Source: Prochlorococcus sp. AG-424-A03 (GTDB lineage Bacteria; Cyanobacteriota; Cyanobacteriia; PCC-6307; Cyanobiaceae). Taken from it: DNA of 36,369 nucleotides. The stretch spans positions 1 through 36,369 of the forward strand of contig QCNA01000011.1 of NCBI GenBank assembly GCA_003213375.1. The letters are read 5' to 3'. Within the stretch, counting starts at the first letter, position 1. Every line of letters begins with the position of its first letter. The notes under the pieces are model-generated. The model worked only from the letters and a program-made list of their open reading frames with translations. It was not told the origin of the DNA and searched no databases. The position numbers and the translations under genes are program-made. Shown here piece after piece: positions 25,822 through 34,948 of this stretch.

Positions 25822-27954
25822 ATGAGCATTAAATCTAATATTAATAATTCCTATAGAAATGATTTAGATGGTCTTAGGGCTCTAGCTGTAGTTGCAGTAG
25901 TAATTAATCATTTTAATAAAAATATTCTTGAAAGTGGTTATCTAGGAGTTGATATATTCTTTGTAATTTCAGGTTATGTAATAACTTCTTCACTTGATAA
26001 TAAAAAATTTGAAGGATTTATTTTATTTATATCTTCTTTTTATCAGAGGCGTATCAAGAGGCTTTTACCAGCACTAATATTTTATGTTTTTCCAGTCACT
26101 CTTTTAATTTGGTTATTAGATCCAAGTGCTAAGGAATCTTTGCTTACAGGCATTAGTTCAATATTTGGTGTCTCTAATTTGTATCTTTATAGTAACTCCG
26201 TTGATTATTTTGCCACTACAACTGAATTAAATCCTTTTACTCATACATGGTCACTCGCTTTAGAAGAACAATTTTATTTATTCTTCCCTATTCTTTTTTG
26301 GTTCTCTAACTTTAACTCTGGTCAATTAAAGAGCAAAAGGAATTTTTTATTTATTTTATTAATGCTTTCTACTTTATCTTTATTATCCTTTATTTATATT
26401 TATGATAAAAATCAACCAGCGGGATATTTCTTAATGCCATTTAGGTTTTGGGAAATAGCTTTTGGTAGTATTTCTTATATTTTTTATAATCAAAAAAATT
26501 ATTTTTCAGAAAAATTAAAAAAAATAAACCCTTCTTTAGTAGTAATAATAATAGTTGCTATTTTTTTCTCTCCGATATCTTTTGCAAAAATCTCAACTTT
26601 TTCAACGGTATTCTTAACGTCTATTTTGATGTTTTCTTTAAGAGATGGGACTTTAATGTCTAAATTTCTTCAAAGAAAAGAAATATTATTTATTGGCAAA
26701 AGGTCTTATTCTATTTATTTATGGCATTGGGGTGTTCTCAGTTTAAGTAGGTGGACTGTAGGTATTATTTGGTGGACAGTACCATTTCAGATAATTCTAA
26801 TAATATTGCTATCAATATTTAGTTACAAATACATTGAAAACCCTTTTAGAAACAAAGAAATTAAAATAGGAGATATTGGTTTTAGATCATATTTAATAAT
26901 ACCTTTTACTTCTCTTTTATTAATAATAATAATAGCCATTCAATTTTTATTAACTAAATACATTAATAGAGGAAGAATTTATTTAGAAGGTAGTAAAAAA
27001 GTTTTTATAAATGAGATTAATCCTGATAGAAGCTTTTCACCAATCAATGAGATAAAAAATACTTCTGTAAATATTAATAATTGCGTTAATCCAATTGATG
27101 TTAAAAAAGCTTTAGAAAAATGTTTAACAAAAAATTTTGATGCAAAAAATTTAATTGCAATATTTGGAGATAGTATTAGTGGATCATTGTTGAAACTTGG
27201 AGATGCTTTTTATCAGACTGGAAAATTTAATGTAATGAATATTTCTTATAACGCTCAGATCTTTCCAAAAATTAAATATATTAACAGTAAACAAAAAGAG
27301 TCTTTTTCATTAATAGATAAATCAGGAATTTATGGCCAAAAAAGATTAGTTGAATTTGCTTTAAAAGAAATAAATAAAGAAATATATCATAATAAGTTGA
27401 TTTTAGTTGCTAATGACTTTAATCTTTATTTCTATGGAAGAAGAACAAATAGTTTTACTTTTAATTTTTATGATGAGGATAATAATTCCATTTCTAAAAG
27501 AGTTGCTCTAGAGCAATGGTTATTTAAATTAAAAGATTTTGTTAAAGAGATGAATAAAAAAAATATAAATGTCATTGTTTTAGGATCAATGCCAAGTTTT
27601 CCTAATGGCTCAAAATATACTTGCTTTTACAGAGATTTATTATCTAATTATCTTCCTCTTAATTTTAATGATTGTGTTGATGATGTAATTTCTAGAAGAC
27701 ATACAATAGATGGTTTAAAGTTAAAAAAAGATATTCTTAGCGAAGGATTAAGAGAAATTTCAAATTTAAATGATAACTTTATATATTTTGATCCAACAAA
27801 TGTCTTGTGCCAAGAAAAATCAGAATGTAAAGTTTATGATGGCGAGAAACTTATATCAATTGATGGATCTCATTATAGTAATAATGCTGCTTTAAAAATA
27901 TATGATGCATTAATAAAGGAGTTAACTAAAAAAAAATTTATAAGTAATTTTTAA
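25822..27954 (+). CDS. OafA/YrhL-type O-acyltransferase with C-terminal SGNH domain
   Basis: The 710-residue protein has an N-terminal acyltransferase-3 domain (about 10-350) of ten or so membrane helices. It opens with NDLDGLRALAVVAVVINHF (active-site His30) and includes GVDIFFVISGYVI and LALEEQFYLFFP. The extracytoplasmic SGNH domain shows block I as FGDSISGS (Ser451) and the terminal dyad as DGSHYSNN (Asp681, His684). This AT3-SGNH architecture transfers acetyl groups to O-antigen or peptidoglycan-linked sugars. The gene is convergent with the FkbM-like gene and shares a stop-codon overlap with it. Confidence 0.88.
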   Translation: MSIKSNINNSYRNDLDGLRALAVVAVVINHFNKNILESGYLGVDIFFVISGYVITSSLDNKKFEGFILFISSFYQRRIKRLLPALIFYVFPVTLLIWLLDPSAKESLLTGISSIFGVSNLYLYSNSVDYFATTTELNPFTHTWSLALEEQFYLFFPILFWFSNFNSGQLKSKRNFLFILLMLSTLSLLSFIYIYDKNQPAGYFLMPFRFWEIAFGSISYIFYNQKNYFSEKLKKINPSLVVIIIVAIFFSPISFAKISTFSTVFLTSILMFSLRDGTLMSKFLQRKEILFIGKRSYSIYLWHWGVLSLSRWTVGIIWWTVPFQIILIILLSIFSYKYIENPFRNKEIKIGDIGFRSYLIIPFTSLLLIIIIAIQFLLTKYINRGRIYLEGSKKVFINEINPDRSFSPINEIKNTSVNINNCVNPIDVKKALEKCLTKNFDAKNLIAIFGDSISGSLLKLGDAFYQTGKFNVMNISYNAQIFPKIKYINSKQKESFSLIDKSGIYGQKRLVEFALKEINKEIYHNKLILVANDFNLYFYGRRTNSFTFNFYDEDNNSISKRVALEQWLFKLKDFVKEMNKKNINVIVLGSMPSFPNGSKYTCFYRDLLSNYLPLNFNDCVDDVISRRHTIDGLKLKKDILSEGLREISNLNDNFIYFDPTNVLCQEKSECKVYDGEKLISIDGSHYSNNAALKIYDALIKELTKKKFISNF

Positions 27955-28907
27955 TTTTTTCTAAACAATAATTCTTTGGCTTTTTTAATTATTTCTTTAT
28001 AATTTTTTAAATACAAATTTCTCAATACCCATTTGAAATATTCAGTAAAATCTTTTTTAGAAACAAAAAATCTTAAAAAAGATGGAAGAAATTGGAAATT
28101 TGTTGGTGAAAATTGTGCTGAAACCCATGGACACTTTGGACCTTTATTTTTACTATCCCCAAACATAAATAATGTCCCATCATATCCAAATCCGAAAAAT
28201 CCATTAGCTTTGCTAAAAACTTCATATGATTCAATAGTTTTTAAATTATAGTTTTTAATAATATCTTTTCTTACTAGCAATAGATCTGTTTCAAAAAAAT
28301 GTACCAAACCATAACCTTTCTTTTCAGCTAGTTTTAAAACTGCACTAGAAGAGCTGCCCCAGTTAACTTTATAATCTTGTGGCTGAACAAATTCAACATT
28401 AGGATGAAAAGTGAAATTGTATTCTATTAATATTACCTTGGGTGATATATCTAAATCTCTAAGAATATAATAGTCCATACCATCTACATCTATGGAGATG
28501 AAATCTAAATCACTAATGCCTGCTCTTTTGAGAATTTTAGAAGGCGAACTAAATCCCTGAGGTGTTAGAAATTCATTTAAAGCCAATACCTTGCCAGAGG
28601 CTATTTCTTTAGAATGGTTCTTAAGTAAAACCTCAAATTTCTTTTTATTTGCCTCAACAAAAATACTAAAAGCATCATGATTCTTAAGTAAATTGCAAGT
28701 ATTAGATAAAGTCACACCATCCCATCCTCCTACTTCAAATGTTGTGATATTCTCCAAACAGTTTATTTTAGAAAATAATTTCTTTAGCACACCATCTTGA
28801 CCGTGTTGAGAAAATACATTTTCTTCATATTCAGTGAATTCATATTTGCTTTTTTTATTTGAAATTGTATTGATAAAACCGTTTTTTAAAAAATTATCTT
28901 TTTTCAT
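27951..28907 (-). CDS. FkbM-like SAM-dependent methyltransferase
   Basis: The 318-residue protein has the SAM-binding segment FEVGGWDG at 57-64, an acidic E85 in FVEANKKKFE, and the FkbM-typical core DFISIDVDGMDYYILRDL around 135-152. The N-terminal ENVFSQHGQDGVL is a signature often seen just before motif I in this family. It lacks membrane segments. FkbM-type enzymes make O-methyl groups, often on sugars; the target is unknown. Its stop overlaps that of the acyltransferase by 4 bp in convergent orientation. Confidence 0.75.
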   Translation of the reverse strand: MKKDNFLKNGFINTISNKKSKYEFTEYEENVFSQHGQDGVLKKLFSKINCLENITTFEVGGWDGVTLSNTCNLLKNHDAFSIFVEANKKKFEVLLKNHSKEIASGKVLALNEFLTPQGFSSPSKILKRAGISDLDFISIDVDGMDYYILRDLDISPKVILIEYNFTFHPNVEFVQPQDYKVNWGSSSSAVLKLAEKKGYGLVHFFETDLLLVRKDIIKNYNLKTIESYEVFSKANGFFGFGYDGTLFMFGDSKNKGPKCPWVSAQFSPTNFQFLPSFLRFFVSKKDFTEYFKWVLRNLYLKNYKEIIKKAKELLFRKN

Positions 28908-29218
28908 TTAAAAAATCTTGATTTATTTGGTAATTTTACTTTGCATCAGAGATTTTGTTAAGTAAATTAATTAAAATGTATTTTTTAAATTTTAGATTTG
29001 ATTCTTAGCTTTAAATTTCACAACTTAATAATTTTTTTATCTAAAAAATTTTCAAAAAACTGTTCTCTTTTTAGTTCTGAACATTAATTTTTTTTCTTAA
29101 TAGTAAAATAATTTACTATTTATATAAATAATATAAATTAATTTTTTTGAAATTTATATTATAAAAATATAAATAGATTTAGATAATCTTTATAATACAA
29201 AATACGATAATTATCTAT
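28908..29218. other. AT-rich gap with no gene seen
   Basis: These 311 bp lie between divergent starts and should contain the promoters of the FkbM-like gene and of the glycosyltransferase at 29219. The AT content is extreme and no ORF, tRNA, repeat or terminator hairpin stands out. Confidence 0.5.
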
Positions 29219-30448
29219 ATGAGAATTTTATATATTCTTCCGTACATGCCAATACCTGCTAATAGTGGAAATAAAAATTTAACATATAATCTATTAAAAT
29301 TTGCAAATAAGGAATTTGTAATTGATTTAATGATCATTGATTCTTTTTGTGATAGTGAAACTATAAATAAACTGATAAAAAAAGATTTTCCAGATATCAA
29401 AAATATTTTTTTTTATAAAAAAAATAGTAGTATTAAATTATTTTTATATAAGTTTTTTTTCTTTTTGAGAGGTCTGCCACCTGTATTAGGGAATTACTTT
29501 AGTTTCAATGTATCCAATTGGCTTAAGAAAAACCAAGCTTCTTACGACTTAATACACTTCGATATGTGGTATTGTTCACCATATACTGAAGTTTTAAAAA
29601 AGAAGCCAACTGTCTTAGTTTCTTCAGATGCATATTCATTGGCAGCAGATTTAGCTAACAAAGAAACAAAACAAATATTAAGGAAAATTTATATAAATGT
29701 CTATAAATATTTTTTTTTAACTTTAGAAAAATATTATTACCCAAAATTTGACTCAATCATATGTGTCTCAAATATAGATTCTTGCTATCTTGCAAATAAA
29801 AATAAATTAAAAAATATTTCATCAATTGGAATTCCAATTGATCAGAAACTAAAAAATAAATACATAACACATTTTAATCAAATAAAATCAAACCCTGATA
29901 AGGTTAAGATATTGATTGTTGGCAATATTAGCCATAACCTTATTTCTGCAAGGATTTATTCATATTTGGTAAATGTTTATCCCCACATACAAGAGAAATA
30001 CCCGAGATTAGAGACAGTAATCTTGGGCCAAAAACCTAGAAATTATTTATTAGAAAAGATTGATCAATTAAAAAATGTAATACATATTGATTTTGCAGAA
30101 AACTATTATGATTTCCTTGACCAGGATTGGATATATATTTATCCTCTAAATGTTGCAACAGGTTTACAAACAAAACTTCAACAAGCTTTAGCCATTGGAT
30201 TACCAGTAATCGCAAATAGAATCTGCTTAGGAGGACTTAAACTCTCCAATAACGTCAACGTCTTAGAGTCTAATAATGATAAAGATACTATTAAACATAT
30301 TACTGAATTGGTGGAATTCCCATCTAAAAGAATAAATTTAGGCAAGAGTGCAAGAGACCATATTTGTGAAAATTTTTGTATTAGCAATATTGGAGAGGAA
30401 TATAGGAAAATGTATTTGAGGACTTTAAGATCAAAAAATAATCAATAA
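29219..30448 (+). CDS. GT-B fold glycosyltransferase (family 4-like)
   Basis: The 409-residue protein begins MRILYILPYMPIPANSGNKN, the usual glycine/nucleotide-side entry of family 4 transferases. The acceptor domain runs to about 220. The donor domain includes ILIVGNISHN, WIYIYPLNVATGL and the acidic-loop region LQQALAIGLPVIANRI. The expected E in the EX7E motif is not evident by eye, so it may be a remote subgroup. It probably adds one sugar of the surface glycan. It is monocistronic, convergent with the Wzz-like gene. Confidence 0.78.
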   Translation: MRILYILPYMPIPANSGNKNLTYNLLKFANKEFVIDLMIIDSFCDSETINKLIKKDFPDIKNIFFYKKNSSIKLFLYKFFFFLRGLPPVLGNYFSFNVSNWLKKNQASYDLIHFDMWYCSPYTEVLKKKPTVLVSSDAYSLAADLANKETKQILRKIYINVYKYFFLTLEKYYYPKFDSIICVSNIDSCYLANKNKLKNISSIGIPIDQKLKNKYITHFNQIKSNPDKVKILIVGNISHNLISARIYSYLVNVYPHIQEKYPRLETVILGQKPRNYLLEKIDQLKNVIHIDFAENYYDFLDQDWIYIYPLNVATGLQTKLQQALAIGLPVIANRICLGGLKLSNNVNVLESNNDKDTIKHITELVEFPSKRINLGKSARDHICENFCISNIGEEYRKMYLRTLRSKNNQ

Positions 30449-30474
30449 AAAAGTTTAAGCTTTGTCGTTAAACT
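30447..30474 (-). terminator. Possible weak intrinsic terminator of the Wzz-like gene
   Basis: Read on the minus strand, a 7-bp perfect arm pair AGTTTAA/TTAAACT (30468-30474 and 30452-30458) is followed by five T residues (30447-30451). The hairpin begins inside the stop codon of the Wzz-like gene. The stem is AT-rich, so strength is doubtful. Confidence 0.35.
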
Positions 30475-32102
30475 ATAGCTATCCAACCGTTAATTTCAGA
30501 ATCATTAATATTAATATCACTGTTAAATTTTATGAGTTCTTTTCTTGTTATTTCTCCAGTTTGAGTAACGATAAATTTTTTATCACAATTTAAAATTTCT
30601 TCTAATTTATTGGAAAAAATAAAATCAGAATTTATATTTTCTTTTAGGTAACTTTTCATTTTTTTTATTTCAAGATTATTGTTAGTTAAACCGGCCATAA
30701 AAAAACCTATTGTGATATCAGATCGTATGTATTTTTTAATTAGTTTGTATGAAATTAAATTAATTTCTTCAATGCCGTTGGATATGCCTATAAGATCCAT
30801 ATCAAGGTAATTCTTTAATTCATTATTTGAGTATATGATCCCGGACTTTCTATCTTTTATAAAGATGATCAAAGGACTAACTATAAATATTGTGAAAAAA
30901 GTTACGATAAGTGATGATAATTTTGAAGGACCGATCTTAGTATCCAAAACTTTGGGCTTTGATATTAGTGCCCATCTCTCATTTTCTTTCGCTTTTTCCA
31001 AAGATAATGCGTATCTGTCATTTTCTAGTGAAGTTAAAATTAAACTTTGATTAAAAGCATTTCTCAAAAATTCTTTATATTTTATTATTACATCAGCAGG
31101 CCTTGATACGGATTTTAATGATGCTTTCGAAAACTCTAACTGTGACTTTAAATAATTAGTGATTTGAATTTTTAATAAGTTTCTTAGGCGATCCCTTTTT
31201 AACAAAAGGTTTTTAAATTCTTTATCATTATTTGTATAGATATATTTTTTGTCATCTATTTCTTGATTAATACTTTCTAGAAGGAAAGAAGTTTTTAATT
31301 CCTTTCCTTCTAAAGAGCTTGCATAGTTTAATATATCTTCATTACTTCCTATTTTTTTAATTTCATTTAATAATTCTTCTAATTGTTTAATCCTATTTTT
31401 ATAAGTAAAAATTAATTGCTCATTTCTAATACTTACTTGATTTTCTGCAGTATTTGGATTCTCAATAAGATCCCATTTTAATGCATATTCTTGAGCATCT
31501 TTATAAGAATTGTTCACTTTAATTTTATAGATTTGGATTTGATCATCAAAATACTTCATCAAGTTTTTAATTTTCTTTTCTCTATCTCTATATGTGTAAG
31601 ATTGATATTCACTTGCTATGAGATTCAATACATTTTCTACTAGAGTTTTATCATTATCTTGGTATTTAACATTTAATACTGCTGTATTTCTAGTTAATGC
31701 AACAGAGAGATTTTTACTAAACCAATCTGAATAATTAATCGGTGCTTTAATATTTTTTAGAGAATTTTTATAATTTCTTACATATTCGTAAACTGGCAAG
31801 AGAACAGATGGACTTTCAAGGATTTTTATCTCTGTTTTAAGTTTCTGATTAAAAGATGAACCCAGTAAATCGGGTTTAAAGTCTTTTGGAATCTTTTTAT
31901 CTAATAAACTAGGTTTTTCTGAAATAACTATTTGAAACTCACCACCCCATATGGGTTTTTTTCTTAAATGTATAAAAGCTCCAAATATAAAAATTGTTAC
32001 AGATGAGAGGAAAAATAGTCTTTTATTTCTTTTAAAAATACCGAAGTAATCAATATTAAAAATTTCAGAATCTAAAATAGACTTTTGATTATCTAAATTC
32101 AT
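30468..32102 (-). CDS. Wzz-like polysaccharide chain-length/co-polymerase protein
   Basis: The 544-residue protein has two membrane segments (about 28-46 and 400-420) around a long periplasmic region rich in predicted coiled coil (about 190-330), as in Wzz/Wzc polysaccharide co-polymerases. GGEFQIVISEKPSLL after the first helix is a typical lead-in. A ~115-residue cytoplasmic tail follows the second helix (IGFFMAGLTNNNLEIKKMK..., TQTGEITRKELIKF...). It lies where the BY-kinase of Wzc would be but has no Walker A motif, so it is not a kinase. With the Wzy-like polymerase at 33427 it should set glycan chain length. Confidence 0.75.
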   Translation of the reverse strand: MNLDNQKSILDSEIFNIDYFGIFKRNKRLFFLSSVTIFIFGAFIHLRKKPIWGGEFQIVISEKPSLLDKKIPKDFKPDLLGSSFNQKLKTEIKILESPSVLLPVYEYVRNYKNSLKNIKAPINYSDWFSKNLSVALTRNTAVLNVKYQDNDKTLVENVLNLIASEYQSYTYRDREKKIKNLMKYFDDQIQIYKIKVNNSYKDAQEYALKWDLIENPNTAENQVSIRNEQLIFTYKNRIKQLEELLNEIKKIGSNEDILNYASSLEGKELKTSFLLESINQEIDDKKYIYTNNDKEFKNLLLKRDRLRNLLKIQITNYLKSQLEFSKASLKSVSRPADVIIKYKEFLRNAFNQSLILTSLENDRYALSLEKAKENERWALISKPKVLDTKIGPSKLSSLIVTFFTIFIVSPLIIFIKDRKSGIIYSNNELKNYLDMDLIGISNGIEEINLISYKLIKKYIRSDITIGFFMAGLTNNNLEIKKMKSYLKENINSDFIFSNKLEEILNCDKKFIVTQTGEITRKELIKFNSDININDSEINGWIAIV

Positions 32103-32279
32103 AATTAATTATTAATAAATTAACCCTTTGATGAAATAAACTATTTCTAAAATAAAGAACCCTCAATAACATTCTAATATACTTGTAAGACATTACATTA
32201 AAATTTAATTGTTAATAACATCAATTATGATTTTATTTTTTAAACAAAAGTCAAAAATAAGATTAAAAGGTGAAAATCA

Positions 32280-33242
32280 ATGAAAAAGGCCTTGATATGT
32301 GGTGTTTCAGGGCAGGATGGCTCATATTTAGCAAAGTTTCTGCTAAATAAAGGTTATTCAGTAACTGGTACTTCAAGAGACATAGAATCCAATTCTTTTA
32401 GCGGATTAATTTATCTTGGAATAAAAGAAGATGTTAATTTAGTTTCTATGTCTATGACAAACTTTAAAAGTGTTCTAGAAGTTGTTGAGTCTTGTAAACC
32501 TGATGAAATTTATCACTTATCTGGGCAAAGTTCTGTCAGCATGTCATTCGATTTTCCTATCGAAACTATTGAAAGTATTAACAATAGTGTATTGAACTTG
32601 TTAGAGGCTATTAGATTTTCCAAAAAGAAGATAAAGCTATACAATGCTTCCTCTGGAGATTGTTTCGGAGGTAATAATGGTAACCCATGTAACGAAAATA
32701 CGGCATTTGATCCTAAAAGTCCTTACGCAGTTGGTAAAGCTGCAGCTTTTTGGGCGGTAGAAAACTATAAAGTTGCGTATGATATTTTTGCTTGTAATGG
32801 AATTTTATTTAACCATGAATCTGTTATTAGATCTGACAGGTTTGTGTTGAAAAAGATCATTAAAACTGCTGTAAGAATATCTAAAGGGAGTGAAGAAAAA
32901 TTGATCCTAGGAGATTTGTCTATATGCAGAGATTGGGGCTGGGCTCCAGAATATGTAGAGGTAATGTGGAAGATTATGCAACATAAAGAACCTGAAAACT
33001 TTGTTGTTGCTACTGGCAAATCAGAATCCTTGAAGAATTTTGCATTAAAGGTTTTTGATAAATTAAATTTAAATTTGGAAAATCATATTATCTCTAGTAA
33101 TGAATTTAAGAGACCTACTGACATTAAAATAAGTTATGGAGATCCATCAAAAGTAAAAAAATTATTAAATTGGGAAGCTAAGTATGATGTGAATGATGTT
33201 CTTAATCTAATGCTAGAGCATGAGAATAAAATTTCTAATTAA
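32280..33242 (+). CDS. GDP-mannose 4,6-dehydratase-like SDR enzyme
   Basis: The 320-residue protein opens CGVSGQDGSYLAKFLLNKGY, almost identical in pattern to Gmd, and has ACNGILFNHES and RDWGWAPEYVEVMW, also Gmd landmarks. The catalytic SPYAVGKAAAFW carries the Tyr and Lys. The other triad positions are changed conservatively: ASSGDCFG stands where Gmd has ASTSELYG, so Ser and Asp replace Thr and Glu. It is about 50 residues shorter than E. coli Gmd. It probably makes a GDP-4-keto-6-deoxy sugar, but a related substrate (for example a heptose) cannot be ruled out. A good AAAAGGTG site precedes the ATG. Confidence 0.75.
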   Translation: MKKALICGVSGQDGSYLAKFLLNKGYSVTGTSRDIESNSFSGLIYLGIKEDVNLVSMSMTNFKSVLEVVESCKPDEIYHLSGQSSVSMSFDFPIETIESINNSVLNLLEAIRFSKKKIKLYNASSGDCFGGNNGNPCNENTAFDPKSPYAVGKAAAFWAVENYKVAYDIFACNGILFNHESVIRSDRFVLKKIIKTAVRISKGSEEKLILGDLSICRDWGWAPEYVEVMWKIMQHKEPENFVVATGKSESLKNFALKVFDKLNLNLENHIISSNEFKRPTDIKISYGDPSKVKKLLNWEAKYDVNDVLNLMLEHENKISN

Positions 33243-33426
33243 AAATAGTATATTTGTAATTGATTTATGAAATATATGAGAAAAAATAAATTAAACGAAA
33301 AAATTGATGAAAAATTAAATTGTAGAATTCATTTAGAAACTATTCTTTTTCCTAAGAGTAGTAATTTTTACTAACTATGAATAAAAATTTAGATAAAACC
33401 AAAAATAATTCTAAAAAAAAAGATTA

Positions 33427-34896
33427 ATGAAAATATTTATTTCATTTTCTAAGTTATTAATTTTTTTAATAATTCCAACTGGTTACTTTTTCACTAAAGA
33501 ATTTCTTAATGAATACAATTTTTCTTATTTTTTGCTTTCATTAACTTCGGAGCTTATATTATTTGCAATTTTAAAAAAATCTTTTATAAGTATTATTTAT
33601 AAAATATCCAACTATATAATTCTTACAGTTATTTTATTAGCATATTATATACAATTTTATTTCATATTATATGTACAGTCAGCAGAAGGACTGGAAATTT
33701 ATAGAAGATTTTTTTATAGTCAATTAGACTATGAAAATATCGATCAGAACTTATTAATTACATATTCTATCATTACTACATGTTTACTTTTTGTTTTCTT
33801 ATTAGCACTAAATTTATTTAAGTATATTTTTAAAGATTTAAATTATAAATTTGATTTCGATGTTTATAAGATACAAAAATATAAGCCTATAAAACTTAGA
33901 AAAATTAAAGATTATATAGTTAAAAATATTTTTGTAATTACCTGTTTATCTTTCTTATCACTTTTTTTGGTGGAATATTTTAAAATAGGCACAATTTATT
34001 ATGCAGAAAATAAATTACCCTTTAGATTAGGTGGAATTATTTATTTAACATTAAAACTACTCCCAATTTTATATTTAAGAACGTATCATTTATGCCTTTT
34101 GTATAAGATTAATTATTTATCTAAAATAACAATTTTTTTGTATGCTGTTTATTGTTTTTCATGTTCATTTATTACAACTAGTAGAACATATATATTCTAT
34201 TTTTTATTCACAATAATTACATATAATTTATTAATTAATAGATTTAAAATAAAGAATTTAATTTTAATAGTTTTTTCTTTATTTCCTATTCAAATTTTAA
34301 CCTTAGCGATAACTAATTTAAGAAGTAGTAATTTACTTAGTCAAATTAAAGTTATTACCAATGAATCAATATTTTCCCTAGATTATGCAGAAACATTTTT
34401 TTTTCTAGATAATAATATAAAATTTTTATTTTTAATTTTCTCTTCGTTATTTAGGATACAAGGTTCTGAACCCCTTATGAATGTCTTGAGTGCAAAAAAT
34501 GAAATTATGAATGTTAATTTTTGGGATAGTTTAATTGGATTAAATACTCGGCTTACAACTTTTTATACTACTAATATTTTAAATAGGGATAATTTTGGGA
34601 CTGAGTTTACCCCAGCTCTAATAGGATCTTTTTTTATTACTGCAAAAAACTTATTACTGGTACTAGTTTTGTTTTTCATATATTTAATATTTTGGCAGAC
34701 ATTAATAAATTTTTTATCTAAATTAAATTTACGTTCATTTGTAGTGATTCTACCTTTTTTATATTGTCTGATTCTTTTACTTAGCCAAGGAGCTTTTCAA
34801 GTTGTTGGATTTTTATTGACCATATCACAATTTTTATTATTTTTTATTCCAATTGAAATTGAGTTTTTAAAAATTGAGAGAAGTATGAATAGTTGA
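33427..34896 (+). CDS. Wzy-like O-antigen/oligosaccharide polymerase
   Basis: The 489-residue protein is hydrophobic almost throughout, with about 11-13 membrane segments and a larger periplasmic-looking loop between about 285 and 400 containing RIQGSEPLMNVL and LNTRLTTFY. Sequence similarity within Wzy proteins is low, so the call rests on topology and on its place between a dehydratase and a methyltransferase in the same island that holds a Wzz-like protein. It starts at an ATG directly after an A-rich stretch. A transporter is the main alternative. Confidence 0.65.
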   Translation: MKIFISFSKLLIFLIIPTGYFFTKEFLNEYNFSYFLLSLTSELILFAILKKSFISIIYKISNYIILTVILLAYYIQFYFILYVQSAEGLEIYRRFFYSQLDYENIDQNLLITYSIITTCLLFVFLLALNLFKYIFKDLNYKFDFDVYKIQKYKPIKLRKIKDYIVKNIFVITCLSFLSLFLVEYFKIGTIYYAENKLPFRLGGIIYLTLKLLPILYLRTYHLCLLYKINYLSKITIFLYAVYCFSCSFITTSRTYIFYFLFTIITYNLLINRFKIKNLILIVFSLFPIQILTLAITNLRSSNLLSQIKVITNESIFSLDYAETFFFLDNNIKFLFLIFSSLFRIQGSEPLMNVLSAKNEIMNVNFWDSLIGLNTRLTTFYTTNILNRDNFGTEFTPALIGSFFITAKNLLLVLVLFFIYLIFWQTLINFLSKLNLRSFVVILPFLYCLILLLSQGAFQVVGFLLTISQFLLFFIPIEIEFLKIERSMNS

Positions 34897-34948
34897 AATT
34901 TGGAATTTTAGTTTAAACTAAAATAAAACGACTAAAGTTTCATAGTTA

